Of a stretch of DNA of 64,000 bases, positions 44,038 through 54,100 are shown piece after piece. The first letter of the stretch is position 1, and each line of letters begins with the position of its first letter. This DNA is from Acinetobacter sp. WCHAc010034. Lineage in GTDB: Bacteria; Pseudomonadota; Gammaproteobacteria; Pseudomonadales; Moraxellaceae. The notes beneath the pieces are model-generated. The model worked only from the letters and a program-made list of their open reading frames with translations. It was not told where the DNA came from and did not search any database. The translations under genes and the position numbers were made by a program. The DNA lies in contig NZ_CP032279.1 of assembly GCF_001696615.3 (NCBI RefSeq), positions 2,604,001 through 2,668,000 of the forward strand. The letters run 5' to 3'.

Positions 44038-44065
44038 ACTTCGTATAACGGCCATTATGTTAAAT
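44038..44065 (+). other. pdif-like Xer site, right (canonical 11-6-11)
   Basis: XerC arm ACTTCGTATAA (44038-44048), spacer CGGCCA, XerD arm TTATGTTAAAT (44055-44065). Arms and spacing fit the Acinetobacter pdif consensus as I recall it. It has the same orientation as the site at 41913. The IS lies 5 bp to its left. Confidence 0.8.
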
Positions 44066-44086
44066 GGGGTTGAGTTTATAGCTAGC

Positions 44087-44440
44087 CTATGGATTTGCTA
44101 GCATGCATTCCTTATATACAAGGTTTCTATAATCATTTATGGCTTTCGTTTTCATTTTTTTATTCTCATATAATTCTTTCTCAAAAACTTCTTGCGTAAA
44201 CATTGCAGTTAAGCCGCTTTCATCTGCTAAACGATAACGATCTTTTTCATTATTGCTTTCCTCACTCTCGATTCTTAGCTTCTGAACTTCCGCCATCAAT
44301 TGCGCTTTTGAAGCACCACTCTGTCTTTTGCTCATTACATCTTTAGCTAAGTTGGCCAGAATATTACAACTATCATTTACAGTTGCATATGCTTGAGAGG
44401 AAAGTAAAAAAATTAAAAATAAAACAATTTTCCAAGTCAT
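44087..44440 (-). CDS. Low-GC secreted hypothetical protein
   Basis: A 117-residue protein with a Sec signal (MTWKIVLFLIFLLSSQAYA) and a helical mature part rich in Lys and Glu with two Cys (DSCNILANL, YKECML) that could form a disulfide. AT-rich compared with core genes. No family is recognised. It lies between the right Xer site and a weaker inverted site at 44558, so it may be a second Xer module or a chromosomal gene. Confidence 0.65.
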   Translation of the reverse strand: MTWKIVLFLIFLLSSQAYATVNDSCNILANLAKDVMSKRQSGASKAQLMAEVQKLRIESEESNNEKDRYRLADESGLTAMFTQEVFEKELYENKKMKTKAINDYRNLVYKECMLANP

Positions 44441-44557
44441 ATTTAACCTAATTTATAATGGATATTAGAATTAATCTTACGAATATTAAAGTATAAAACC
44501 CCAATATCTAATTTTTTAATACTTTCTGTCTTATCGGAAAATATTTAATTTTTATAA

Positions 44558-44585
44558 AATCAACATAATACGGATTATGGAAAAC
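44558..44585 (-). other. Possible inverted, degenerate Xer site
   Basis: AATCAACATAA (two mismatches to the reversed XerD arm), spacer TACGGA, then TTATGGAAAAC (a poor XerC arm, up to 8 of 11). Spacing is the canonical 11-6-11, with orientation opposite to the site at 44038. Confidence 0.35.
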
Positions 44586-44615
44586 ATTTTAAAATCATTG
44601 CCTTATTGTGAATAT

Positions 44616-44645
44616 AAAAGCCCAATCTGCTGTGACTGGGTTTTG
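44616..44645 (-). terminator. Terminator of the ccsA/ypjD gene
   Basis: AAAAGCCCA and TGGGTTTT pair with one G-T pair around a 12-nt loop; on the minus strand it ends in a T run. Confidence 0.6.
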
Positions 44646-44713
44646 TCCTATTCCGCGTTTAATATTCACTCACTGTTCCAAGTTTTGAATTAGGCAAATT
44701 GAACAAAAAGGCC

Positions 44714-45523
44714 TTATTTCCCTAGAATCATTTCCAGCACCAGCTTGGAGCCGATAAAGCCGACCGCCAGCAAGAAAAAGCCGATTAAGGTAAAGCGGAT
44801 GGCTTTCTGGCCGCGCCAGCCAAACTGGTAATGGCCAATCAGCAGCGCGCCGTATACAAACCAGGAAATAATGCTGAAAGCGGTTTTATGCGCCAAATGC
44901 TGGGCAAAGAAGTCATCAATCGTCAGGAAGCCGAAGCCCAAAGCCACAGTCAGCAGGGCAAAGCCGGCAATCAGCATGTCAAACAGCAAGGATTCCATGG
45001 CCTGAAAAGGCGGCAGCAGATTGACCCAAACCCGGCGCTTTTGCTTATTTTTCAGCTCGCGGTCCTGAAACCACAGCAGCACCGCATGAATGGTCGCCAT
45101 CAGCAGCACGGCATAGGCGGACAAAGACAGAATAATATGGATGTCCAAGCCCAGCGAATTCCGGGAAATAAACAGATCATGCTTGCTGAACGCAAAGCCC
45201 ATAATCAGGCCGGCGGCGGCCACAGGAATGCCGATTAACGCCAGCGGAAGCACCGGCCGGTAGGTGCTGAACAGAATGCTCAGCAGCAGCATCAGGCCTG
45301 AAGTGAATGACATAATATTGAAAACATTATAGTTAACGCCCACCGGCGTCAGCATGTCGCTGTACAGCACGCCGGCATGCAGCAGCAGGCCCAAACTTAA
45401 CACCACGCCGACAAACCAGTGGTTCGGTACACGCTTAGACATTAAATTCATAAACAAATACCAGAAAGACGTGGTATAAGCGATTAATGCTAAAATTGTG
45501 TAGACCAAGGGCAGGCTAATCAT
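44714..45523 (-). CDS. CcsA/YpjD-family inner-membrane protein
   Basis: A 269-residue protein with about eight membrane helices and a WxWD-like heme-handling region replaced by the YpjD form (GLDIHIILSLSAYAVL, FQDRELKNKQ). HAVLLWFQDR and LAHKTAFSIISWFVYGALL match the cytochrome c assembly domain. It is divergent from ffh, the order conserved in many gammaproteobacteria. A heme-export role is inferred from family only. Confidence 0.85.
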   Translation of the reverse strand: MISLPLVYTILALIAYTTSFWYLFMNLMSKRVPNHWFVGVVLSLGLLLHAGVLYSDMLTPVGVNYNVFNIMSFTSGLMLLLSILFSTYRPVLPLALIGIPVAAAGLIMGFAFSKHDLFISRNSLGLDIHIILSLSAYAVLLMATIHAVLLWFQDRELKNKQKRRVWVNLLPPFQAMESLLFDMLIAGFALLTVALGFGFLTIDDFFAQHLAHKTAFSIISWFVYGALLIGHYQFGWRGQKAIRFTLIGFFLLAVGFIGSKLVLEMILGK

Positions 45524-45661
45524 GTCAAACCTTTTTCAGGATGATGAAAATTCATTGATGTAAATTCGATGCGAACTACAGTATCCTATAGCATTCTATG
45601 CATAAATTTTCTATTTTAAGAAAGATTTTTTTGCTATTGGCTATTTTAAGCGGATTTTGCA

Positions 45662-47065
45662 ATGTTTGATACCTTAACAGAACGACTCACGCAGAGTTTA
45701 AGAAATGTTACTGGCTCAGGGCAGCTAACCGAAGACAATATTAAAGATACGTTACGTGAAGTACGTATGGCACTTCTTGAAGCCGATGTGGCGTTGCCTG
45801 TAACTCGTGAGTTTATCGCGAAAGTTAAGGAAGAGGCATTGGGCCAAGAAGTGATGACTCAGTTATCGCCTGGCCAAGCGTTCGTTAAAATTGTGCATGA
45901 CGAACTGACCAAAATGATGGGCGAGGCCAATGAAAGCCTTGACCTGGCAGCCAAGCCGCCTGTGGTTGTGCTGCTTGCCGGCCTGCAGGGCGCAGGTAAA
46001 ACCACCACTGCAGCCAAGCTTGCGCGCTTCCTGCAAGAGCGCCAAAAGAAAAAAGTGGCGATGGTGTCTGCCGACGTTTACCGTCCGGCAGCCATCAAGC
46101 AGCTGCAGACGGTAGCCGGTGAAGTCGGCGCGATTTTCTTTGAATCCAGCGCAGACGAAAAGCCGATTGCCATTGCAAACCGCGCCATTGAACAGGCGAA
46201 AATCCAGTTTGCCGATGTCTTGATTGTCGATACCGCAGGCCGCCTGCATGTCGATGATGAGATGATGGACGAGATCAAAGAGCTTCACGCGGCGATTAAG
46301 CCGACTGAAACTTTGTTCGTGGTCGATGCCATGACCGGCCAGGATGCCGCTAATACAGCCAAAGCCTTCAATGACGCTTTGCCTTTAACTGGCGTGATCC
46401 TGACCAAAACTGACGGCGATGCGCGCGGCGGCGCGGCGCTTTCAGTCCGCGCCATTACCGGCAAGCCGATTAAATTCTTGGGTATGGGCGAAAAGCTCGA
46501 TGCTCTGGAGCCATTCCATCCTGAACGTATCGCGCAGCGTATTTTGGGCATGGGTGACGTGCTGTCTTTGGTCGAAGAAGTTGAACGCAAAATCGACAAA
46601 GAAAAAGCCGAAAAAATGGCGAAAAAACTGCAGAAAGGCGGCAGCTTCACTTTTGAAGACATGCTGATGCAGTTTGAGCAGATGAACAAAATGGGCGGCA
46701 TGATGGGCTTCCTGGACAAGCTGCCGGGCATGAGCAATGCCGGCATTCAGGATGCGATTGCGCAGGCCAACCCAGAGAAGCAGGTCAAAAAGATGGAAGC
46801 GATCATCCAGTCGATGACCGTCAAGGAGCGCCGCAATCCTGACCTGATGAACCCGAGCCGCAAGAAGCGCATTGCAGCCGGCTGCGGCATGGACGTGGTT
46901 GAAGTCAATAAGCTGATTAAGCAGCATGCACAAATGGCGAAAATGATGAAGAAGTTTGCCAATCCTTCAGGCATGGCCAAAATGATGAAATCATTGGGCA
47001 ATATGCAGAAGCAGTTTGGCGGCGGCAGCATGGGCCCGCTGTTCGGCAGTAAAGATCCGAAATAA
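45662..47065 (+). CDS. ffh: Signal recognition particle GTPase Ffh
   Basis: A 467-residue protein with the NG domain: P-loop GLQGAGKTTTAAKL (about residues 105-118), DTAGRLHVDDEMM, TKTDGDARGGAALS. A Met-rich M domain follows (EDMLMQFEQMNKMGGMMGFL, NKLIKQHAQMAKMMKKF) that binds 4.5S RNA and signal peptides. It delivers inner-membrane proteins co-translationally. Starts ATG at 45662; a terminator follows. Confidence 0.98.
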   Translation: MFDTLTERLTQSLRNVTGSGQLTEDNIKDTLREVRMALLEADVALPVTREFIAKVKEEALGQEVMTQLSPGQAFVKIVHDELTKMMGEANESLDLAAKPPVVVLLAGLQGAGKTTTAAKLARFLQERQKKKVAMVSADVYRPAAIKQLQTVAGEVGAIFFESSADEKPIAIANRAIEQAKIQFADVLIVDTAGRLHVDDEMMDEIKELHAAIKPTETLFVVDAMTGQDAANTAKAFNDALPLTGVILTKTDGDARGGAALSVRAITGKPIKFLGMGEKLDALEPFHPERIAQRILGMGDVLSLVEEVERKIDKEKAEKMAKKLQKGGSFTFEDMLMQFEQMNKMGGMMGFLDKLPGMSNAGIQDAIAQANPEKQVKKMEAIIQSMTVKERRNPDLMNPSRKKRIAAGCGMDVVEVNKLIKQHAQMAKMMKKFANPSGMAKMMKSLGNMQKQFGGGSMGPLFGSKDPK

Positions 47066-47080
47066 GGGTTTATCGGTAAA

Positions 47081-47105
47081 AAAAGCGCGTTCAGCGCTTT
47101 TTTTA
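47081..47105 (+). terminator. Terminator of ffh
   Basis: AAAAGCGC/GCGCTTTT with loop GTTCA and a T run. Confidence 0.9.
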
Positions 47106-47315
47106 CGCCTAAAGGCTGTAAAAGCTTTACAGGCTGGCGGGGATGGCGCAGGATGAAATCATTCAATGGCGCCATGCCTTTGCAGTTGCGGGCGCCGCCT
47201 CTGCTGAGTACGGAAATTGAAGGCTTGAATAACTTGGGCCGCCGCGCAGGCCGGGCACCGCTTTTGGCGCAGCGCAGCGAATGTTGAAAACAGCAATTAT
47301 AAGAACAACAGCGCA

Positions 47316-47900
47316 ATGAATAGTCCAGATGCTAAAAAAATCTACATCGTACATGGCTATAAAGCCTCGCCGAATGACCACTGGTTTCCGTGGCTCAGCC
47401 GCAAGCTGCAGCTGGCGGGGCATTTTTCCAAGCGCGTGATGCTGGCGCAGTCCAGCCAGCCGGACTTTGAGGCATGGCAGAAATTCCTGGCGCTGCAGAT
47501 TCCTGAGCTGGATGAGGACACCATTATTGTCGCGCATAGCCTCGGCTGCCTGGCGGCGCTGCATTATTTGAACCAGCGCTTTCAGGCCGCCGGCGGAAGC
47601 ATTAAGGCCGGCATTTTCGCGGCCGGCTTTAAGGCGCCATTGCCCGGCGCGCCGGAACTGAATCCATTCATCCATCAGGCGCGGCTGGACAGCGCCGCGC
47701 TGCAGCATCACATGCCGCTGGCGTTCAGCCTGCTGTCATCCAATGATCCGGTTGTGCCGCCGCCGCTGACCCTGCAGCTGGGGCATTTTTTAAATGCGCA
47801 AACCTATGAGGTGAAGCAGGCCGGGCACTTTATGCGCGGGGATGGCTATGCCGAATTTCATGAGGTGTGGGAATTGATCAAGCCTTTATTGAGCGCATGA
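47316..47900 (+). CDS. RBBP9/YdeN-family serine hydrolase
   Basis: A 194-residue alpha/beta hydrolase. IVHGYKASPNDHWFPWL is the oxyanion region, VAHSLGCLAAL the nucleophile elbow (Ser about 74), and HFMRGDG near the end supplies the catalytic His; SSNDPVVPP holds the Asp. The family's substrates are unknown. It stands alone between ffh and coaX (opposite strand). Confidence 0.88.
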   Translation: MNSPDAKKIYIVHGYKASPNDHWFPWLSRKLQLAGHFSKRVMLAQSSQPDFEAWQKFLALQIPELDEDTIIVAHSLGCLAALHYLNQRFQAAGGSIKAGIFAAGFKAPLPGAPELNPFIHQARLDSAALQHHMPLAFSLLSSNDPVVPPPLTLQLGHFLNAQTYEVKQAGHFMRGDGYAEFHEVWELIKPLLSA

Positions 47901-47963
47901 AAAAAGCGCGCAACGGGGCTGAGCGCTTTCAGGTCTGAAAACTAACCACTTAAAATCCGGTGG

Positions 47964-48710
47964 CTAAGCTTTTGCCGCCGCATTGGCATGGGCGGAATAA
48001 TGCTGCAGGCCCAGCAGCAGCAGATCCGGCTCAATGACGGGCGCATAAGCCTGCAAATGCTTGGCGAACAGCTGCGCATCGCCTCCGGTCAGAATCAGCT
48101 GGCGCGGCGACTGCTGCAGCACTTTTTCAATGGTGCTGGCCAAGCCCAGCAGGATGCCGTGATGCACTGCATCAATGGTATTGCGCCCTGGGCTTAAGTC
48201 ATCAAAAGCAGCATCGGGGATTTTAATGCCTTTGGTGTTCTGAATCAGCGAGTCGCGCTGCAGGTATAAATTCGGCAGAATATAGCCACCCAGATGCTGC
48301 AGGCCATCCGCCAAGTCGATGGTCAATGCGGTGCCGCAGCTGATGATGCAGTATTTCTGCGCCGGCTGCCGAGCCGCCGCCAGCACCTGCAGCCAGCGGT
48401 CAATGCCCAGCTGCGCCGGCGCGTCATAGCCGCATTTCAGGCCGGCATATTCGGCATGCACTTTGGCAAAAACCACAGGAATATTCAGGCGCCTGAGGAT
48501 TTTCTGAATGCGCTCATTGCTTTTGGCGTCCTGCACAGAAGACACGCCGGCTTTCTGCAGCTTCAGCGCTTTAAAATGCTGGATCAGGCCCAGCAGCAGG
48601 TCAGCAGGCGACTGCAGGTGCAGCTCGGCAGCCTGTTCAATGACCTGACCATTTTCCGTAATCCAGTATTTCAGGCGGGTGTTGCCGATATCGAGCCATA
48701 GATTTTTCAT
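47964..48710 (-). CDS. coaX: Type III pantothenate kinase CoaX
   Basis: A 248-residue ASKHA-fold kinase. [11 protein letters not shown] is the phosphate-1 loop, [12 protein letters not shown] the pantothenate motif and [10 protein letters not shown] the phosphate-2 loop. LGGYILPNL follows, as usual. It catalyses the first step of coenzyme A synthesis; the type III enzyme is not feedback-inhibited by CoA. The birA stop is 19 bp upstream, so they form an operon. Confidence 0.95.
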   Translation of the reverse strand: MKNLWLDIGNTRLKYWITENGQVIEQAAELHLQSPADLLLGLIQHFKALKLQKAGVSSVQDAKSNERIQKILRRLNIPVVFAKVHAEYAGLKCGYDAPAQLGIDRWLQVLAAARQPAQKYCIISCGTALTIDLADGLQHLGGYILPNLYLQRDSLIQNTKGIKIPDAAFDDLSPGRNTIDAVHHGILLGLASTIEKVLQQSPRQLILTGGDAQLFAKHLQAYAPVIEPDLLLLGLQHYSAHANAAAKA

Positions 48711-48729
48711 TGGGTTACTCTTGAATTCA

Positions 48730-49491
48730 TCACTCGCTGGATGCGCTGGCGCGGCGCAGGCGCCCCTGGAAGAAATGCTCTATGCCGCGTTCAGAGGAAA
48801 TTTCCACCGCGCCGTCATTGCGGATGCCGAGGAAAATGCCCCGGCTTAAGCCCTGCAGGTGCTCAATTTCCACCGCTTCATCTTTAAACGCCGCGCAGTG
48901 ATTGAAGCGGGCCGCTAAATTGCAGCTGTCATGGCTGAACCATTCGCCCGCCTGCTGAATGGCAAGGTACAGTTCAGCCGTCAGCTGAATGCGGTCAAAC
49001 TGCGCCAGGCCCAGCTCGGTTAAAGAGGTGGCTGCCTGATCAATGCCTTCTTTAGGCACAGGCAGCGCGTTCAGGCCAACGCCGACTACGGCCTGATGCG
49101 CATTCAGCGGCTCGATTAAAATCCCGCCCCATTTGCCATGCCTGCTGTACAGGTCATTTGGCCATTTGACCTGCAGCTCTAAGTCGCGCAGGCTCGGCAT
49201 TTGCAGGATATTTAACGCAATTTCCAGCGCCAGGCGCCCATCTATGGGTGTGCGGATATTCAGCAGTGTGCTTAAATAGACATTGCCTTCAGGCGAAACC
49301 CATTTGCGCTGGCGCTGTCCGCGGCCCTGCGTCTGCCGGCCGCTGGCCACGAGCACCTGCTGCACGCCCTTGAGCGCAATTTCACGCACATCATCATTGG
49401 TCGATGCGGTAACCGGTTTTAAAAGCAGCACTTCAGGAAGCTGATGGGCCTGGCTGAGAATCTGCTGCAGTAAGCGTGTCTCTAAATCCAT
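48730..49491 (-). CDS. birA: Biotin-[acetyl-CoA carboxylase] ligase BirA
   Basis: A 253-residue biotin-protein ligase. [20 protein letters not shown] is the biotin/ATP loop and VKWPNDLY and GGILIEP the other core motifs. It lacks the N-terminal winged helix of E. coli BirA (321 aa), so it should biotinylate but not repress the bio operon. Operon with coaX. The bioH gene in this window is not near it. Confidence 0.94.
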   Translation of the reverse strand: MDLETRLLQQILSQAHQLPEVLLLKPVTASTNDDVREIALKGVQQVLVASGRQTQGRGQRQRKWVSPEGNVYLSTLLNIRTPIDGRLALEIALNILQMPSLRDLELQVKWPNDLYSRHGKWGGILIEPLNAHQAVVGVGLNALPVPKEGIDQAATSLTELGLAQFDRIQLTAELYLAIQQAGEWFSHDSCNLAARFNHCAAFKDEAVEIEHLQGLSRGIFLGIRNDGAVEISSERGIEHFFQGRLRRASASSE

Positions 49492-49520
49492 TTGAATCTG
49501 AGAATTGTGGAAGAATGTTG

Positions 49521-50336
49521 ATGGAGTTAATCATATATTTGCTGATTGGCGCAATCGCTGGTTTTACCGCGGGGCTGTTTGGCGTCGGCGGCGGCTTAAT
49601 TATTGTGCCTATCCTGTATGTTGTTTTCAGCCAGCTGAATTATGATCCGTCGGTGATCATGCACATGGCGGTGGGCACATCTTTGGCCACCATTATTGTC
49701 ACTTCCATCAGTTCTGTCAGCGCGCATCATAAAAGAGGCGCCGTGCTGTGGCCTGTGTTCCGCAATCTGGCGCCGGGCTTGCTGGCCGGCTCATTTCTTG
49801 GCGCAGGCATTGCGGACGCGATTTCGGGGCAGGGCCTGCAGCTGCTGATCGGCTGCTTTGCGGTATGGGTGGCGTTTAAAATGTTCAGGGGCGCAGGCGT
49901 TCCTGTTGACCCGAAGCGACATTTGCCTTCTGCGCCAATGCAGCTGGCGGCCGGCGGCGGCATCGGCATTGCCTCGGCGATTTTCGGCATCGGCGGCGGC
50001 AGCCTGACCGTGCCTTACCTGAACCGCAGCGGCGTGGTGATGCAGAAAGCGGTGGCGACTTCGGCGGCCTGCGGCTTGCCGATTGCGCTTGCCGGCGCGC
50101 TCGGCTTCATGTGGTTCGGCAAGCAGGCTGAGGTCGCTGTGCCCAATACCATTGGCTATGTGCATATTTATGCCTTCATCGGCATCAGCGTGATGAGCTT
50201 CATTACCGCAAAGCTGGGGGCAAAAGTGGCGCATCTGCTGTCGCCGGCGATGCTGAAAAGATGCTTCGCCTGCCTGCTGACCGTGGTCGGCAGCTACTTT
50301 ATTTATCAGGGCGCCAGCCCGCTGCTGTTCGGCTGA
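49521..50336 (+). CDS. TauE/SafE (TSUP) family permease
   Basis: A 271-residue protein from the ATG at 49521, seven bases after GGAAG; an ATG at 49515 also exists. It has about eight helices in two repeats with the GLFGVGGGLIIVP and AIFGIGGGSLTVP motifs. TSUP proteins export sulfite, sulfoacetate or similar anions; substrate unknown. Divergent from birA by about 30 bp. Confidence 0.88.
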   Translation: MELIIYLLIGAIAGFTAGLFGVGGGLIIVPILYVVFSQLNYDPSVIMHMAVGTSLATIIVTSISSVSAHHKRGAVLWPVFRNLAPGLLAGSFLGAGIADAISGQGLQLLIGCFAVWVAFKMFRGAGVPVDPKRHLPSAPMQLAAGGGIGIASAIFGIGGGSLTVPYLNRSGVVMQKAVATSAACGLPIALAGALGFMWFGKQAEVAVPNTIGYVHIYAFIGISVMSFITAKLGAKVAHLLSPAMLKRCFACLLTVVGSYFIYQGASPLLFG

Positions 50337-50483
50337 GGCAGCGGCTGCGCCTGAAAATTGGCTTTGCAGACGCAAGATTGTCTGACAATGTCATATTCAA
50401 TTGCTTTAAAAACCGTTTAAATTGCTTGCAGATTCGCAGAAATCTAAATATTGCATTATTAATAAAAACAAGACGGGAACAGC

Positions 50484-51179
50484 ATGCAGCAGCACGAAGC
50501 GGACAGTTTGTCAGAACAAATCGCCAGGCATATCAGCGAGCAGATTATCCGCGGTGAGCTGGTGGAGGGCGAGCGCATTCAGGAATTGCGCATCGCATCT
50601 GAGCTGGATGTCAGCCGCGGTTCGGTGCGTGAAGCGCTGCTGATTTTAGAGCGCACCCAGCTGATTGAAATTTTTCCGCGCCGCGGCGCCATTGTTGCGG
50701 AAATGTCCGCGCTGCAGGTGCGTTCGCTGTTTGACATGGCCGCGCTGCTGCTGGGGCAGATTGTGCACCGCATGGCGGAAACCTGGCGCAGCCATGAAGC
50801 CGAGCGCATTCAGCTATTATTAGAGCAGCTGGAGGCGGAAACCCGCCAAGGCCATACCGAAAAGTTTTATGATCTGATCTTTCAAAGCATGGCGCGCCAG
50901 CATGAGATGGTCGGCAACCCGTACCTGATGCGCTATTATCAGGAGCTGCTGCCTTCGCTGCGCCGCAGCTACTTTCTGACGCTGAATATTTCGCGCCGCG
51001 AGCTGCAGGAATCTTCCGAGCTGTTTAAGCTGGTGACGGATGCAGTTTTAATCCGCAAGCCGCAGCAGGCGGCTTTATTTATGGAAGATTTTTGTCGACA
51101 CTTGCGCAACCTTGTGTTGGAATCTCTGGCACGGATGAAACAAATTGAACTCGCGTGGGCTCGGCGCTCACGGCGTTAA
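50484..51179 (+). CDS. GntR-family (FCD) regulator upstream of smc
   Basis: A 231-residue regulator: winged helix (EQIIRGELVEGERIQELRIA, VSRGSVREALLILERTQLI) and an FCD-type sensor with RQHEMVGNP. It ends 10 bp before the smc start, so the two are co-transcribed. The arrangement seems conserved in Acinetobacter; the effector and targets are unknown. Confidence 0.88.
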   Translation: MQQHEADSLSEQIARHISEQIIRGELVEGERIQELRIASELDVSRGSVREALLILERTQLIEIFPRRGAIVAEMSALQVRSLFDMAALLLGQIVHRMAETWRSHEAERIQLLLEQLEAETRQGHTEKFYDLIFQSMARQHEMVGNPYLMRYYQELLPSLRRSYFLTLNISRRELQESSELFKLVTDAVLIRKPQQAALFMEDFCRHLRNLVLESLARMKQIELAWARRSRR

Positions 51180-51189
51180 TCAGGACACT

Positions 51190-54100
51190 ATGCGTTTAAG
51201 CAGTTTAAAACTTTCCGGCTTCAAATCGTTTGCCGACAGCACCACTTTGCACTTTAAAGACCGCCGCACCGCTGTGGTTGGCCCGAACGGCTGCGGCAAA
51301 TCCAATGTGATTGACGCCATCCGCTGGGTGATGGGCGAATCCAGCGCGCGCCAGCTGCGCGGCGGCAGCATGCAGGACGTGATTTTTACCGGCACCGCCA
51401 AGCGCAAGCCGGTGGGCGCGGCCAGCGTGGAGCTGCGCTTTGACAACACCTGCGGCAAACTGGGCGGCGCCTATAATGCCTACAATGAGCTGGCTGTGCG
51501 CCGGCAGGTCAGCCGCGACGGCAAATCTGAATATTTCCTCAACGGCGCAAAATGCCGGCGCCGCGATATTACCGATATTTTCCTCGGCACAGGCTTAGGC
51601 CCGCGTTCCTATTCAATTATTGAACAGGGCATGATCAACCGCCTGGTGGACGCCAAGCCGGAAGAAATGCGGGTGTTTATTGAAGAAGCTGCCGGCGTTT
51701 CGCGCTATCAGGCGCGGCGCCGTGAAACCAATCAGCATCTGGAGCATACCGCGCAGAATTTATCCCGCCTGGAGGATATTGCCTCAGAGCTGAAGTCGCA
51801 GCTGAAAAGCTTAAAGCGCCAGTCAGAAACGGCGGTGCAGTATAAGGAATTGGAAAAAACCATCCGCAGCATCAAAATTGAAGTGCTGTCTTTCCACTGC
51901 GGGCAAAGCGCGCGCCTGCAGCAGGAATACACTGTGCAGATGAATGCGCTGGGGGAAAGCTTCAAGCTGGTGCGTTCCGAACTGAACACCTTGGAGCATG
52001 ACATCACATCGACCAGTGAACTGTTTCAGCGCCTGATTCAGCAGTCCACGCCCTTGCAGAATGAATGGCAGCAGGCGGAAAAAAAGCTGGCTGAACTGAA
52101 AATGACGCTGGAGCAGAAGCAAAGCCTGTTTGCGCAGAACGCTGAAAGCCTGATTCAGCTGGAACAGCAGAAAGCCCAAGCCAAGGAGCGCCTGCAGCTG
52201 ATAGAGCTGCAGCTGGAAACGCTGCTGCAGCAGCTGGATGAAAGCAATGGCCAGCTGCAGCAGCAGGAAAGCCAAAGCCAGCAGCGCGCTCAGCGCTTAA
52301 GTGATCTCAAGGCGCAGCATGCCAATGCGCAGCAGCAGTTTGAGCAGGTGAAAGCGCAGGTGGAAAAGCAGCAGCAGCAGAAAATGCAGATGCTGGCGCA
52401 AAGCGAACAGCTGAGCAAGAACATCGGCCGCTTGGAACAGCAGAAAGATACGCTGAAACAGCAGTCTGCCCAGATTTTGCATCATGGGCAGCAGGATGAA
52501 CTGGAACAGCTGGAGCAGCAAGCCGAATTGCGCGCCAGCATAGCTGCGCAGGAACAGCAATTGGCTGCGCTGAAGCAGCAGCTGGAGCAGCGCAGCGAGC
52601 AGCAGGCGCAGCAGAAATCCGCCCTGCAGCAGCTGAAATCAGAAATTCAGGTGCTGCAGTCTGAACAGAAGAATTTGAATCAGCTGCTGATCAAGGCCAG
52701 CCCGAAAGCGCAGGCCGGCACCGTGCGCCTGATGCAGGCGCTGCAGCTGACGGAGCAGGGCAAGGCGCATGCTGCCTTAATTGAAAAATTCCTGGCCAAA
52801 TGGCTGCATGCGCAGGTGCTGGACGGCGCAGACGATTTTCAGGACAGTATGGCGCGCCAAATCAAAGCTCAGGCCAAAGCGGAAAAAATCGCCTTGCCTC
52901 AGCTGGCGTGTTTGGCTGACTGGATTGAAGCGCCTCATTCTTCTTTGTGGCTGCAGGCCGCAGTTGCGGACAGCCTGCAAAAGGCCTTGCCTCTGCAGGG
53001 GCAGCTGCAGGCCGGGCAGTCGATTCTGAGCTTGGACGGCTATCATCTGGGCCCAGACTGGGTGATTGGCCTGCACTATGACGAAGACAGCCAGGCGGCT
53101 CAGGGCGCATTAAGCCACCGCATCCGCCTGGGTGAAATTGAACAGGCTTTGGCGGAAAAGCTGCCGCTGCTGGAACAGGCGGAACTGTCGCAGCCGGCGC
53201 TGCTGCATCAGCTGCAGGAGGCGCAACAGTCTTTGCAGGCCGGGCAGGCGCACCTGAAGCATCTGCAGCAGGCGCTGCAGCAGGCGGATGTCAGCATTGC
53301 CAAAGCGCAAAGCGCCTCTCAGGCCTTTGCCGTGCAGCGGCGCCAGCTGCATGATCAGCTGATGCAGGCCGACGCGCAGCTGGAAGAAGACGCGATGCAG
53401 AAAGACGATTTGGAAATTGACCTGCATGCCTTGAACATGAAGCTGGAACAGGCGCTGCCGAACTATAAAACCCTGCAGTTTCAGCTAGAGGAGCTGACCG
53501 GGCAGTGGGAAGATGGGCAGCAAAAGCTGCAGCAGGGGCAGCAGGAGCTGGAGATGATCCGCCGGCAGGCGCTGCAGGCCAGTCAGCAGATTGAGCTGCT
53601 GGAGAAAGACCGCGCGTTTTTAAAGGCGCAGCAGCAGCAGATTATGGCGCAAATCGAGCAGGCGGGGAAATTTGCCGACCCGGCGCAGCTGGAACTGCCG
53701 AGCCTGCAGTCGCAGCATGCGCAGCAGTCGGAAATTACTGAAAAGCTGCAAAAGCAATGGACTGAATGGCAGCAGGAGCTGAACAGCGTGCAGACCCGGC
53801 AGCGCGAGCTGACCGACAGCCGCCACAGCCAGCAGCAGCGGGACGAAAAGCTGCGGACTGAGCTGGAAGAAAAGCGCCTGGCATGGCAGGCTGCCAAGTC
53901 AGACCTGCAGCATTACACTGAACAGCTGAAAGAAATGAACAGCGAAATGCTGACCGGGCTGCAGATTGACGTTGCAGCCCATCAGCAGAAACTGGAAAAA
54001 GCCCAGCAGCAGTTTGATAAACTGGGCGCGGTCAATCTGGCCGCTTCGGAAGAATATGAAGAAGTTTCGAAGCGCCATGCAGAGCTGAGCCATCAGATTG

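Noticed and set aside
47153..47287. 44-codon ORF between ffh and the RBBP9-like gene
   Set aside because: Arg/Ala/Leu-rich with no ribosome site; probably chance in GC-rich DNA.
51823..53897. Several minus-strand ORFs inside smc, rich in Leu/Gln/Cys
   Set aside because: They arise from the repeated CAG/CAA codons of the SMC coiled coil read on the other strand.
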